22,543 nt of DNA from CAYLJO01 sp964383905 (GCA_964383905.1 CAYLJO010000095.1:1-22543), one strand, 5' to 3'. Positions 1 to 8,158 are shown, numbered from the stretch's first letter. Numbers and translations are program-made. Notes: generated from the letters alone by a model not told the origin.

Positions 1-264
1 TCTAGACGGCTCGACTCCGATCTGGACGATCATCTCAGGGGTCGTAAAATCTTCTTCCGTAAGCTTGGAAATAGGGGCGCCGAATTTAACAAGAGCACGC
101 ATTGTTTTGTGGCTGTTATCCGGTGTGTTTCTCACCCAGATGTCGATGTCGCCAGTGGCCCGAGGAAAACCATGAGCAGCAAGTGCATAAGCTCCCACAA
201 TGATGAACTCAACGCTCTCTTCTTTTAAGCACGACAATATGTCTTTGAAGTCTGGGTTCAGCAT
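1..264 (-). CDS. Nucleotidyltransferase-fold protein, 3' end cut by window edge
   Basis: Reading leftward from an ATG at 264, the frame stays open for 88 codons to the window edge, so only the N-terminal part is visible. Around residues 24-43 it carries a glycine followed by YALAAHGFPRATGDIDIWV. That is the fingerprint of small nucleotidyltransferases (MNT/AbiEii-like and DUF6036-like families): a GxYAlaaHG loop, then RaTgDiD with two acidic metal-binding residues. Members often belong to toxin-antitoxin-like or defence pairs, but most lack a known substrate. The start codon lies 56 nt inside the end of the upstream small gene, in another frame. The family typically begins with LNPDFxDxL just before the loop, as here, which supports this start. 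The family assignment is good; a toxin or antitoxin role is inference. Confidence 0.8.
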   Translation of the reverse strand, partial: MLNPDFKDILSCLKEESVEFIIVGAYALAAHGFPRATGDIDIWVRNTPDNSHKTMRALVKFGAPISKLTEEDFTTPEMIVQIGVEPSR

Positions 265-394
265 CGAGGTTTACCTTAAAAGACCAAGCGTCAAGAGCTA
301 ATCGCCACATCATGCCAATCAACTGTTGCGGGGATTTATCCCTTAAGTCATTAGTGCGATCCGATTCGTGGATGGAAACTTTTCTGATTAACAT
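209..394 (-). CDS. Small conserved-looking protein upstream of the nucleotidyltransferase (61 aa)
   Basis: A 61-residue soluble, charged protein. It contains a DRTNDLRDKSPQQLIGMMW stretch (about residues 12-30), then LALDAWSF, and ends with a PRLQRHIVVLKRRER-like tail. I recognise this pattern from short hypothetical proteins that precede nucleotidyltransferase genes in cyanobacteria and Acidobacteria; this is from memory, not a search. The tail motif matters because its codons overlap the first 18 codons of the nucleotidyltransferase in a different frame, so both frames look constrained. There is no clear Shine-Dalgarno before the ATG. The two probably form one transcription unit and may form a protein pair. 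The function is unknown. A chance ORF is the alternative, but the recognisable pattern and position argue against it. Confidence 0.6.
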   Translation of the reverse strand: MLIRKVSIHESDRTNDLRDKSPQQLIGMMWRLALDAWSFKVNLDAEPRLQRHIVVLKRRER

Positions 395-663
395 ATTTTG
401 GATGAGGCCTCTATGTCCCGTGAAACATTATACAGCTAAATCTGATGTCAGGACAGGAGCTTTGAGTCATGACAAACCCAATGCTCTCACGAGCAGCTAA
501 CTCGTGCCCACTCGCTCACTTACCAAATATGTCCCGACATCAGCAGCTAAATCCTATTTTTAGGCCCAAGTCAGAGACATAACTCTCCGTATCACCCGCC
601 GCCCGCCAGCAGCATCCAATCCTCAACGCAAGGCGACTTGATGAAGCCATTATTTTTTTCAGC
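395..663. other. Non-coding gap with imperfect repeated words
   Basis: This gap of about 270 bases holds no convincing gene. It looks more AT-rich than the genes to its right. Two nine-base words recur in the same order: TATGTCCCG at 412-420 and 528-536, and AGCTAAATC at 434-442 and 545-553. CTGATGTC (442-449) is the reverse complement of GACATCAG (536-543). CACGAG (488-493) and CTCGTG (501-506) can form a small hairpin. The promoter of the leftward small gene should lie here, but I could not place it with confidence. Confidence 0.4.
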
Positions 664-2166
664 TTACGGTGGCGGTGAAATAAGGCCGGAAAGTTCATCC
701 GCAAGGTCGGGATTAAGCGTTCTGAGGATATTATACTGCTCTACTGCCCCGTCACGATTGCCGAGAGATGCATAGACCTTGCCGAGATTAAAGTAGGCCC
801 GCGCGAAGTCCGGTTTTAAACGGATGGCCTGTCTAAAAGCCTCGGCCCCTTTCTCCGCTTGGCCCATTTTCAGGTACGTCTCGCCAAGGTTGAAGTACGC
901 CCTGGCATCGCCGGGTTTAAGTTGAATAAGCTTGTTGAAAGCCTCGACCGCTTCCGTATACCCCTTCAATCGAACATAGCCAAGACCCAATCTCTCGTAG
1001 GCGTTTGTATAATCGGGCTTGATGCGGATCGCCTGTTTGTAAGCGAGAACTTCCTGCTCGGTCTGGCCCAGCTTGTTATACGCCAAACCCAACGTGTACT
1101 GCGCGTCAGCATTCTCAGGATCGAGGCGAATTGCCTGCCGGTAGGCCTTGACTGCTTCATCGTACTTCTGCAAGTAGAAGTTCGCATAGCCGATGTTGAT
1201 ATAAGATTCGGCCGAATCAGGCTTGAGCTTGATCGCCTGCGTCGACGCTTTGATCGCCTCCTCGTAGCGGCCCAGCATCACATTGCAATAGCCGATCTGG
1301 TACCAGGCGTCGGCGTAAGCAGGGTCGGCGTCAGTCGCCTTCTTAAAATAGGGAAGCGCTTTGTCGCGCTCGTCCCGCGAGAGAAAGCCGAGACCCTGCA
1401 TGTAAAACCGCTGAGCCATCGCCCGCTTGTTATTGCTCGTTTCGGTGACCAGATCGCCGAGCGTTCTCAGCGACCCGGATTGGAGTTGCGCCACGCGTTC
1501 CGAGGGGACGGCGAAGTTAAGGCTCTGTCCTTCGGTTAACTGCAGGGTGGCGACGCCGACGACTTGCCCCTGCATGTTCACGACCGGACTGCCGCTCGAA
1601 CCCGCCGAGATGGGCGCTTGAATTTGAATGATGTGCCCGAAGTTCGGAATATCTCGGACGGCAGAGACGATGCCGTAAGAGACGCTGCCCTCAAGTCCGA
1701 GCGGGTTGCCGATGACGACAATGCTCTCGCCTTCCTGTGGCGAGGTGCGAACCACCGCCAGCGGCTTCGCCATGCTCGGCGGGATCTCGACCTGTAGCAG
1801 CGCCACATCGCCCTCGCCGTCTGTCGCCAGCACGCCTTTGACGCTGTACGTGTTGCCGTTGAACATATGGATCTCCGCGCGCTGCGCCCCTTCGATCACA
1901 TGGCGGTTGGTCACAACCCGGTCAGGCCCTACGAAAAAACCGCTGCCCCGCGCGAGGCTCTCGCCCTTACTGTTGTAAGTCACCACGGCGACCACGGATG
2001 GCTTGATGCGTTTGACCAGTTCGGGAAGCGACTCCTGGGCCGGCATAAAGCGCGGGGTGATCATGAGAAGAACGAGCGCCGGCGAAAGAGATTCCCACCT
2101 CAGTACTGCTCTAATATTTATCAGGTCTATTGCCACCGGTATTCTTCGTTGCCGTCGACACATCAT
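664..2166 (-). CDS. Trypsin-like serine protease with seven C-terminal TPR repeats
   Basis: A 500-residue two-part protein. After a hydrophobic N-terminal stretch (about residues 27-37, LSPALVLLMI), probably a signal peptide or anchor, comes an HtrA/Deg-type chymotrypsin-fold domain (about 47-235). Its complete catalytic triad is His89 in TNRHVI, Asp120 in GDVALLQ and Ser191 in AGSSGSPVV. In place of the PDZ domain usual in DegP there are about seven tandem tetratricopeptide units (about 250-495), each ending in a DP/KP-type turn such as LKPDS, LDPEN or LKPGD. TPRs bind peptides or partner proteins, so they may select substrates in the envelope; that is inference. The start ATG overlaps the proS stop as ATGA (2163-2166), implying translational coupling. 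A second ATG follows directly. Several TPR proteases in Acidobacteria are built this way; the partner is unknown. Confidence 0.88.
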   Translation of the reverse strand: MMCRRQRRIPVAIDLINIRAVLRWESLSPALVLLMITPRFMPAQESLPELVKRIKPSVVAVVTYNSKGESLARGSGFFVGPDRVVTNRHVIEGAQRAEIHMFNGNTYSVKGVLATDGEGDVALLQVEIPPSMAKPLAVVRTSPQEGESIVVIGNPLGLEGSVSYGIVSAVRDIPNFGHIIQIQAPISAGSSGSPVVNMQGQVVGVATLQLTEGQSLNFAVPSERVAQLQSGSLRTLGDLVTETSNNKRAMAQRFYMQGLGFLSRDERDKALPYFKKATDADPAYADAWYQIGYCNVMLGRYEEAIKASTQAIKLKPDSAESYINIGYANFYLQKYDEAVKAYRQAIRLDPENADAQYTLGLAYNKLGQTEQEVLAYKQAIRIKPDYTNAYERLGLGYVRLKGYTEAVEAFNKLIQLKPGDARAYFNLGETYLKMGQAEKGAEAFRQAIRLKPDFARAYFNLGKVYASLGNRDGAVEQYNILRTLNPDLADELSGLISPPP

Positions 2167-3911
2167 AAACCTGCGAGCGCAAGCTTTTGCACGCGCTCGA
2201 CCACCTCGTTAAGGCTCACATCCTCAGATCTTCTGGTGCGCCTCTCAAAGAGTTCGACGAGCCCGTCACCGACCCTTTTGCCGACGGTGATGCGGTACGG
2301 GATGCCGATCAAGTCTGCGTCTTTGAACTTCACGCCGGCGCGCTCGTCGCGGTCGTCGAGCAGCACGTCGAGTCCTCCGAGTTGTAATGCCTCATAAAGC
2401 TTCTCGCCCGCTTCACACAGATCATCCTGTTTCATGTTCGTGATGGTCACAATCACATCGAAGGGCGCAATCGCTTTGGGCCAGATGATGCCGTCTTCGT
2501 CGTGATGCAATTCGACGGCGGAGGCGAGAATACGCTCGACGCCGATGCCGTAGCTGCCCATCACAATCGACACCTCCTTCCCGTCCTGCGTGAGAACCGT
2601 TGCGCCCATGGATTCGGAATATTTTGTGCCGAGCTTGAAAATATGTCCGATCTCAAGCGCCTTCATGACTTCGAGACGGCCGGTCTCGCATTGCGGGCAG
2701 CCTTCGCCCGAAGTAACCGTGCGCAGGTCAACCCACCGGTCGACGGGGATGTCACGCGCGATGTTGACGCCGCGCAAATGGTAATCATCCTTGTTTGCTC
2801 CGGTCGTCATGTTGCGGCGGCCCTTCAAAGCCAGGTCGGCGAGGATGCGAATCTCGCGCCCGGACTCGCGCGCTATTTTCTTTGCGCCGACGCCGCCCAA
2901 GCTCCCCGGACTCGCACCAAGAAGGTCTCTGATCTCCTCCGGGTGCGCGGGGCGCGCTTCGGCCCCGGCGAGCGCGTCCGCCAGTTTCGTCTCCTGCAAC
3001 TGGTGATCGCCGCGCAAAAGCGCCAGCACGAACTGCGTTTCGTCGCCCCTCTTCGTGATGAAGACGAGCGTTTTGATCTGCTGGTCGGCCGCCGCGCCGC
3101 CCGGAAACGCCATCAGGTCTTCAATCGTGCGTACCCCCGGCGTCGGAAACTCGACCGGCGCGTCCAACCCGATACCGTCCTTGATTTCAGGTAAACGCGC
3201 GGTCGCCTTTTCGAGATTCGCGGCATATCCGCACACCCCGCAGGTCGCGATCAAGTCTTCGCCCGCATCCGTCCGTACCATGAACTCATTCGATTGCGAG
3301 CCGCCCATCGAGCCTGAAGACGCTTCGACAATCACATATCTCAGTCCGCAGCGGTCGAAGATGCGTTTGTAAGCCTCACGCTGGTTTTCGAACGAACGGT
3401 CAAGGCCCGCCTGGTCGACGTCGAAAGAGTAAGCATCTTTCATGATGAACTGGCGCACGCGCAGCAGGCCGGACTTAGGGCGCGGCTCGTCGCGAAACTT
3501 CACTTGAATCTGATACCAGACCTGTGGCAGTTGCTTGTACGAGCGAATCTCGCCCCGCGCGATAGATGTAAAAACCTCTTCATGTGTCATCCCAAGGCAT
3601 AAGTCTGCGCCCTTGCGATCACGCAGGCGAAACATGTTGTCGCCCATCACAGTCCAGCGCCCAGACTCTTCCCAGATCTCACGCGGGTTCAACGCGGGCA
3701 GAAAAAATTCCTGCCCGCCGATGCGATTCATCTCTTCGCGCAAAATCTGCATGATCTTCAGCGAGACGCGCTGAGCCAGCGGCAGGTACGAATAGATTCC
3801 GGCGGCGAGCTGGCGCACCAGCCCTGCACGCAGCAAAAGGCGGTGCGACACGACCTCGGCGTCGGCCGGATCTTCACGAAGTGTCGGGATGAAGTATTGT
3901 GACCAGCGCAT
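2163..3911 (-). CDS. proS: Prolyl-tRNA synthetase, bacterial type with editing insertion
   Basis: A 582-residue class II aminoacyl-tRNA synthetase that charges tRNA-Pro in the cytoplasm. It begins with the typical MRWSQYFIPTLREDP. Motif 2 lies near 140-159 (RDEPRPKSGLLRVRQFIMKD), motif 3 near 452-466 (GSYGIGVERILASAV), and the anticodon-binding domain occupies about 483-582. Between motifs 2 and 3 lies the INS editing domain (about 235-400, YbaK-like, including KTLVF and GANKDDYHLRGVN), which hydrolyses mischarged Ala-tRNA-Pro. Two CxxC pairs (Cys224/227 and Cys405/408) flank this insertion and may bind zinc. Length is normal for the family (about 570-590). No good Shine-Dalgarno lies directly before the ATG; the nearest purine stretch is more than 15 nt upstream. 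The downstream protease-TPR gene is translationally coupled to it. Confidence 0.97.
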   Translation of the reverse strand: MRWSQYFIPTLREDPADAEVVSHRLLLRAGLVRQLAAGIYSYLPLAQRVSLKIMQILREEMNRIGGQEFFLPALNPREIWEESGRWTVMGDNMFRLRDRKGADLCLGMTHEEVFTSIARGEIRSYKQLPQVWYQIQVKFRDEPRPKSGLLRVRQFIMKDAYSFDVDQAGLDRSFENQREAYKRIFDRCGLRYVIVEASSGSMGGSQSNEFMVRTDAGEDLIATCGVCGYAANLEKATARLPEIKDGIGLDAPVEFPTPGVRTIEDLMAFPGGAAADQQIKTLVFITKRGDETQFVLALLRGDHQLQETKLADALAGAEARPAHPEEIRDLLGASPGSLGGVGAKKIARESGREIRILADLALKGRRNMTTGANKDDYHLRGVNIARDIPVDRWVDLRTVTSGEGCPQCETGRLEVMKALEIGHIFKLGTKYSESMGATVLTQDGKEVSIVMGSYGIGVERILASAVELHHDEDGIIWPKAIAPFDVIVTITNMKQDDLCEAGEKLYEALQLGGLDVLLDDRDERAGVKFKDADLIGIPYRITVGKRVGDGLVELFERRTRRSEDVSLNEVVERVQKLALAGL

Positions 3912-4185
3912 AATAGTATCGGTAAAGGTCTCCCTCGAGAGCGGTCTGTTAACAATTGTTCATTCTCGCGCAGCAGCGGCGCGTAAAGCAACTACCCGTT
4001 GCGATTCTTTAGGTTGCGGGCACCGAGAAGCGTGATGTACCATCCGACAGTCCGCGCCGCACGTTAACCTGGAGGCCGCTGAAGAATGAAAATCAGGGCG
4101 CCAGCGGCCACCGGCAACTGCGGCGGCGTAAGAAGGCCTGAAGCCGTCAGGTAGCAGAATCTAAATTCCCAGAAGAGGGAAGAGA
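3912..4185. promoter_or_regulatory. Divergent proS/glyA intergenic region with structured glyA leader
   Basis: This gap must hold the promoters for leftward proS and rightward glyA. A perfect palindrome, AACAATTGTT, lies at 3951-3960 and could be an operator. Nearer glyA, GGCCGCTG (4074-4081) pairs perfectly with CAGCGGCC (4102-4109), and CCTGA (4137-4141) with TCAGG (4147-4151), giving two successive hairpins in the presumed glyA leader. glyA has a good ribosome binding site (GAGGGA, about 8 nt before its ATG). I compared the leader by eye with glycine, THF, ZTP, SAM and SAH riboswitch cores and found no match. Confidence 0.4.
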
Positions 4186-5487
4186 ATGAACGATAAATTT
4201 AATGCCCCGCTCGCCGAAGTTGACCCGTTGATTAGCGACGCGATAGACAACGAGGTGGCGCGCCAGGCCGGCGGCCTCGAACTGATCGCGTCGGAGAATT
4301 TCGTCAGCGAAGCCGTCCTCGAAGCGATGGGCTCCGTCTTCACGAATAAATACGCTGAAGGCTACCCGAAGAAGCGTTATTACGGGGGGTGCGAGTGGAC
4401 AGATGTGGTCGAGCAGGCCGCGATCGATCGTGCGAAAGAGCTTTTCGGGGCCGATCACGCCAACGTTCAACCGCACAGCGGCGCACAGGCGAACATGGCC
4501 GTTTACCTCGCGGCCGTTCAATACGGTGACCAGATCCTCGGCATGAACCTCTCGCACGGCGGCCACCTGACGCATGGCCACCCGATGAATTTCTCCGGCC
4601 TCAGCTATAAAGTGGCCGACTACGGCGTCTCGCGCGAAACAGAGCAGATAGACTACGACGAACTGCAGCGCATCGCCGAAGAGCACAAACCGAAACTGAT
4701 CATCTGCGGCGCATCCGCCTACCCGCGCATTATTAAGTTCGAGCGCATCGGCGAAATCGCACGAAGCGTCGGCGCGCGCATGTTCGCCGACATCGCGCAC
4801 ATCGCCGGGCCGATCGTCGCCGGGCTTCATCCCTCGCCCGTGCCGCACGCCGATTATGTGACCACGACGACGCATAAGACCTTACGCGGCCCGCGCGGCG
4901 GACTCATCCTCTGCCGCGAAGAACATGCCAAGGAGATTGACAAGAAACTTTTCCCGGGCGTACAGGGCGGCCCGCTCGTCCATATCATCGCCGCCAAAGC
5001 CGTCGCGTTTGGCGAGGCGCTGCGCGACGACTTCAAAGAGTATCAACGAAAGATTTTGGAGAACGCGAAAGCCTTGGCGAAAGCGTTGCAGGACGAAGGG
5101 CTGCGTTTAGTTTCTGGAGGCACGGACAATCATCTAATGCTCGTCGATGTTTTCAACGGGGGCAAAGGGATCACCGGCAAAGTCGCGGAGAAGGCGCTCG
5201 AAGCCGCGCACATCACCGTCAACAAGAATACGATTCCGTTTGATACCAACTCGCCCTTCACCGCCTCCGGCATCCGCATCGGCACGCCCGCGCTGACCAC
5301 GCGCGGCATGGGCGAGAGCGAAATGCAAGAGATCGCGCGCCTGATCGCCGCCGTCATTAACGAACCGGAATCCGCGGAGGGGCGCCGCAAAGTCCGGCAG
5401 TCGGTCGCTGAGCTTACGGCGCGCTTCCCGCTTTATTCGAAGCGATTGAAAAGGGCGCCGCAGCCGGAAGCGATGGGGGCAGATTAA
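4186..5487 (+). CDS. glyA: Serine hydroxymethyltransferase
   Basis: A 433-residue PLP enzyme that interconverts serine plus tetrahydrofolate with glycine plus 5,10-methylene-tetrahydrofolate, the main entry of one-carbon units. The family signature is complete: LELIASENFVS (31-41), GYPKKRYYGG (59-68), the PLP-contacting HSGAQAN (97-103), DIAHIAGP (202-209), and the Schiff-base lysine Lys231 in TTTTHKTLRGPRGG. Length is usual (about 415-435). The start follows a GAGGGA ribosome binding site. A Uma2-family gene begins 42 nt downstream on the same strand. The folate link with folP at the right end is metabolic, not positional. Confidence 0.98.
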   Translation: MNDKFNAPLAEVDPLISDAIDNEVARQAGGLELIASENFVSEAVLEAMGSVFTNKYAEGYPKKRYYGGCEWTDVVEQAAIDRAKELFGADHANVQPHSGAQANMAVYLAAVQYGDQILGMNLSHGGHLTHGHPMNFSGLSYKVADYGVSRETEQIDYDELQRIAEEHKPKLIICGASAYPRIIKFERIGEIARSVGARMFADIAHIAGPIVAGLHPSPVPHADYVTTTTHKTLRGPRGGLILCREEHAKEIDKKLFPGVQGGPLVHIIAAKAVAFGEALRDDFKEYQRKILENAKALAKALQDEGLRLVSGGTDNHLMLVDVFNGGKGITGKVAEKALEAAHITVNKNTIPFDTNSPFTASGIRIGTPALTTRGMGESEMQEIARLIAAVINEPESAEGRRKVRQSVAELTARFPLYSKRLKRAPQPEAMGAD

Positions 5488-5529
5488 AGGCCTGAAAAGT
5501 TACCATGCCTCGAATAGCAGGGGTGATAT

Positions 5530-6078
5530 ATGAGCACAAAAAACGAAGCGACAATTGAAGACCTCTATCATGTTCCGGAAAACGGAAAGGCTGAGATTGT
5601 TGATGGAGAACTGATCCTGATGGCCCCAACAGGGTTCCTTCCAAGCCGCGCAAGCAGCAAGATTTGGCTGAGTTTGTATCAACACGAACAAAACAGAGGC
5701 GGCGGATATGCGATCGGCGATAATACCGGGTTTATTGTAAATCTCCCTCGCCGCCGCTCCTTCAGTCCTGACGCGGCCTTTCACACAGGAAAACCGACGG
5801 GCGGAAAGTTTCTTGATGGTGCGCCGGTCTTTGCGGTGGAAGTCAGAAGCGAAGGGGATTATGGCCCGTCCGCCGAGACGGCGATGGCGGCTAAACGCGC
5901 CGATTACTTTGCTGCCGGTACGCTCGTCGTCTGGGACGTCGATGTGCTCAGAGACGAAGTTATCAAAGTATACCGCGCTGACAATCCTGATCGTCCCCGG
6001 GTCTATCGTCGTGGCGAAATAGCCGAGGCGGAGCCGGCCGTGCCGGGATGGTCAATGCCGGTTGACGACCTCTTTTAG
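5530..6078 (+). CDS. Uma2 family (DUF820) PD-(D/E)XK-type nuclease-like protein
   Basis: A 182-residue Uma2/DUF820 protein. The family has a restriction-endonuclease-like fold and is greatly expanded in cyanobacteria, Chloroflexi and Acidobacteria; its physiological role is mostly unknown. Typical marks are present: the N-terminal EDLYHVPENGKAEIVDGEL, PD at 80-81 (SFSPDAAF), E104-V-R106 in FAVEVRSEGDYG, where the second catalytic position is Arg, and a lysine (Lys122) before DYFAAGTLVVWDVD, which matches the family's K..eYl.aGv..vWvvD. The ATG has a good AGGGGTG ribosome binding site. It lies between glyA and the helicase, only 15 nt before the latter, so it is probably co-transcribed, although its function need not be related. 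Whether it cleaves DNA is unknown. Confidence 0.85.
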   Translation: MSTKNEATIEDLYHVPENGKAEIVDGELILMAPTGFLPSRASSKIWLSLYQHEQNRGGGYAIGDNTGFIVNLPRRRSFSPDAAFHTGKPTGGKFLDGAPVFAVEVRSEGDYGPSAETAMAAKRADYFAAGTLVVWDVDVLRDEVIKVYRADNPDRPRVYRRGEIAEAEPAVPGWSMPVDDLF

Positions 6079-6093
6079 GTCGCCTGTTTTTAC

Positions 6094-8064
6094 ATGGAAG
6101 AAATCTTCGGGCGCGGTGGACTGATCGCGCGTGCGCATCCCGAATACGAATACCGCCCCGGCCAGATCGAGATGGCCGAGGCGGTGCTGCGCGCGTTCGA
6201 GGGGAAGCGCCACCTGATCGTCGAGGCGGGCACGGGGACGGGTAAGACGCTCGCGTACCTCGTCCCGGCGGTCGCGGCGGCTGTGAGCCGGGGCGGGCGC
6301 GTCATCATCTCGACCGGCACGAAGAATCTGCAAGAGCAGTTGATGGAGAAAGACGTCCCGTTTTTGCAGCGCGTCCTACCGCGAAAGTTCACGGCCGCCT
6401 ACATGAAGGGGCGCAGCAATTACGCCTGTCTACAGCGCATCAAGCGGGCGGAGAACTCGCCCGTGCTCGATGGCCTCGACGAGATGGATTACTTCGACGA
6501 GGTGCGCCGCTGGGTCAGGGAGTCGCAGACGGGCGACCGCGCCGAACTGGTCGGGCTTCCCGAAAATCTCTCATTCTGGCGTCACATAGATGCGCGCTCG
6601 GAAATCTGCATGGGCCAGAAATGCCCGGATTACGATCCGTGTTTCATCACGCGCATGCGGCAGCGCGCCATGGACGCAGACATCGTGATCGTCAACCATC
6701 ATCTCTTCTTCGCCGATCTGGCTTTGCGCGGAAATGAGTACGGTCAGGTCCTTCCCGACTACTCGGCGGTTGTTTTCGACGAAGCGCACTTGATCGAAGA
6801 CGTCGCGGCGGAATACTTCGGGGCGCAGGTCTCAAGCTACCAATTGGAAGACCTCGTGCGCGACCTGTCGCAGCTTCCGATTACAAACGTGGATTCCAAT
6901 CGCGAATTGACACGCATCGCAGGCCGTATCGTTCGCTTTGCCGATAACTTCTGGATGGGCTTTCGCGACGGGCGCGGCGAAGAAGGGGGAAGATTCCCGA
7001 TCCTGCCGGGTACATTCGCGCGCAAGAAAACAGATGGCGAGATCGAAGCGACGCCGCTCGGCGATGCTTACCTGGGTCTGGACGGCGCCCTTGAAAGAAT
7101 GGAGACGACGCTGGACGCGCTCCCCGATCAACCGCCCGAAGTTGAGAACCTCGTGCGGCGCGTCCGGCAGTTACGTTTCGATCTGCAGTTCATCGTGGCG
7201 GGCGACGACAAGCATTTCGTTTATTGGATGGAGCGGCGCGGGCGCGGGCTGTTCCTGCGCGCTTCGCCGATAGACGTATCGAGTCTCTTACAGGACAAGC
7301 TTTTCGAGCGTGTCGAAACGGTCGTTTTGACTTCGGCGACGCTCGCCAGCGCAGGCAGTTTTTCCTTCATCCGCGACCGGCTCGGCCTCGTCGAAGCCGA
7401 TGACCTCATTGCGTCATCAAGCTATGACTATAAGAACCAGGCCGTGCTATATTTGCCGCCGCGCATGCCCGACCCGCGCGCCCCGCAATGGGCGGAACAG
7501 GCCGCCGCCGAAGTCATCAAAATCCTGAATGTCACAGAGGGACGCGCTTTTGTGCTTTCGACGAGCTTTGCGGGCATGAACGCGCTCTATGAACGAGTCG
7601 CAAGGGAAGTTGACTATCCGTGCCTCCTGCAGGGTAGCACGTCAAAGGCCGGATTACTGGAAAAATTCCGTGAGACGCCGAACGCCGTGCTCTTCGCAAC
7701 ATCAAGTTTCTGGCAGGGTGTTGACGTGCGCGGCGAGCAGTTGTCGTGTGTCATTATCGAAAAGCTGCCGTTCGCCGTGCCGACTGACCCGTTGGTCGCC
7801 GCGCGCCAGCGCTACATAGACGATCAGGGCGGCTCCAGTTTCTACGAATACAGCGTACCGCAGGCGATCATAAGTCTGAAACAGGGACTGGGACGACTGA
7901 TCCGCAGCACAACCGATCGCGGAGTACTCGCCGTGCTCGATCCGCGCTTGCGGACGAAGGCGTACGGGCGGTTGTTTCTAGAGAGCCTGCCGCCGTGCCC
8001 CGTGACATCTGAAATTTCAGACGTCTCACCCGTATTTGATACGAGTGGCGCTGTAGTTGGATAA
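6094..8064 (+). CDS. dinG: DinG/XPD-type iron-sulfur DNA helicase
   Basis: A 656-residue superfamily 2 ATP-dependent 5'-3' helicase of the DinG/YoaA/XPD group, which unwinds forked or R-loop DNA during repair and replication. Walker A is EAGTGTGKT (44-52, Lys51). Four cysteines (Cys112 in NYACLQR; Cys172, Cys177 and Cys183 in ICMGQKCPDYDPCF) form the expected 4Fe-4S site. VIVNHHLFFADL follows, then the DEAH box (229-232, VVFDEAHLIED). The C-terminal half has VLTSATLA, SFWQGVDVRGE and a motif VI of QGLGRLIRS. No fused exonuclease domain is present, unlike the Gram-positive DinG. The ATG lacks a strong Shine-Dalgarno, consistent with readthrough from the gene 15 nt upstream. The exact subfamily (DinG or YoaA) cannot be settled by eye. 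Confidence 0.94.
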   Translation: MEEIFGRGGLIARAHPEYEYRPGQIEMAEAVLRAFEGKRHLIVEAGTGTGKTLAYLVPAVAAAVSRGGRVIISTGTKNLQEQLMEKDVPFLQRVLPRKFTAAYMKGRSNYACLQRIKRAENSPVLDGLDEMDYFDEVRRWVRESQTGDRAELVGLPENLSFWRHIDARSEICMGQKCPDYDPCFITRMRQRAMDADIVIVNHHLFFADLALRGNEYGQVLPDYSAVVFDEAHLIEDVAAEYFGAQVSSYQLEDLVRDLSQLPITNVDSNRELTRIAGRIVRFADNFWMGFRDGRGEEGGRFPILPGTFARKKTDGEIEATPLGDAYLGLDGALERMETTLDALPDQPPEVENLVRRVRQLRFDLQFIVAGDDKHFVYWMERRGRGLFLRASPIDVSSLLQDKLFERVETVVLTSATLASAGSFSFIRDRLGLVEADDLIASSSYDYKNQAVLYLPPRMPDPRAPQWAEQAAAEVIKILNVTEGRAFVLSTSFAGMNALYERVAREVDYPCLLQGSTSKAGLLEKFRETPNAVLFATSSFWQGVDVRGEQLSCVIIEKLPFAVPTDPLVAARQRYIDDQGGSSFYEYSVPQAIISLKQGLGRLIRSTTDRGVLAVLDPRLRTKAYGRLFLESLPPCPVTSEISDVSPVFDTSGAVVG

Positions 8065-8122
8065 TCCCGACAGTGCGATTTTAAGACCCACAGCTCTCAG
8101 AGTAGAGAATGAAGACCATGGA

Positions 8123-8154
8123 AATAACGGAAGTTATTAACCCTAAAATTGGGT
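8123..8154 (+). promoter_or_regulatory. Two small hairpins just before the queD start
   Basis: AATAAC (8123-8128) and GTTATT (8133-8138) form a six-pair stem closed by a GGAA loop, which fits the GNRA tetraloop class. Directly after it, ACCC (8140-8143) can pair with GGGT (8151-8154), whose right arm ends 4 nt before the ATG. The second helix would bury the only GGGT-like sequence near the start. The preQ1 riboswitch would be the expected regulator of queD, but its core is not recognisable here. Confidence 0.35.
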
Positions 8155-8158
8155 AGTT

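Noticed and set aside
859..1539. 226-codon open frame antisense to the protease-TPR gene
   Set aside because: Its apparent internal repetition mirrors the TPR repeats on the other strand; no independent motif.
2502..3194. 230-codon open frame antisense to proS
   Set aside because: Shadow of the editing domain region; no recognisable protein family.
3912..4185. Glycine, THF, ZTP, SAM or SAH riboswitch before glyA
   Set aside because: Hairpins are present, but none of the conserved cores of these classes could be matched by eye.
4147..4875. 242-codon open frame antisense to glyA
   Set aside because: It lies inside glyA on the opposite strand, has no family resemblance, and is expected in GC-rich coding DNA.
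8065..8158. preQ1 riboswitch before queD
   Set aside because: The A-rich tail and C-rich loop signature of preQ1-I is missing, and no preQ1-II or -III layout is seen.
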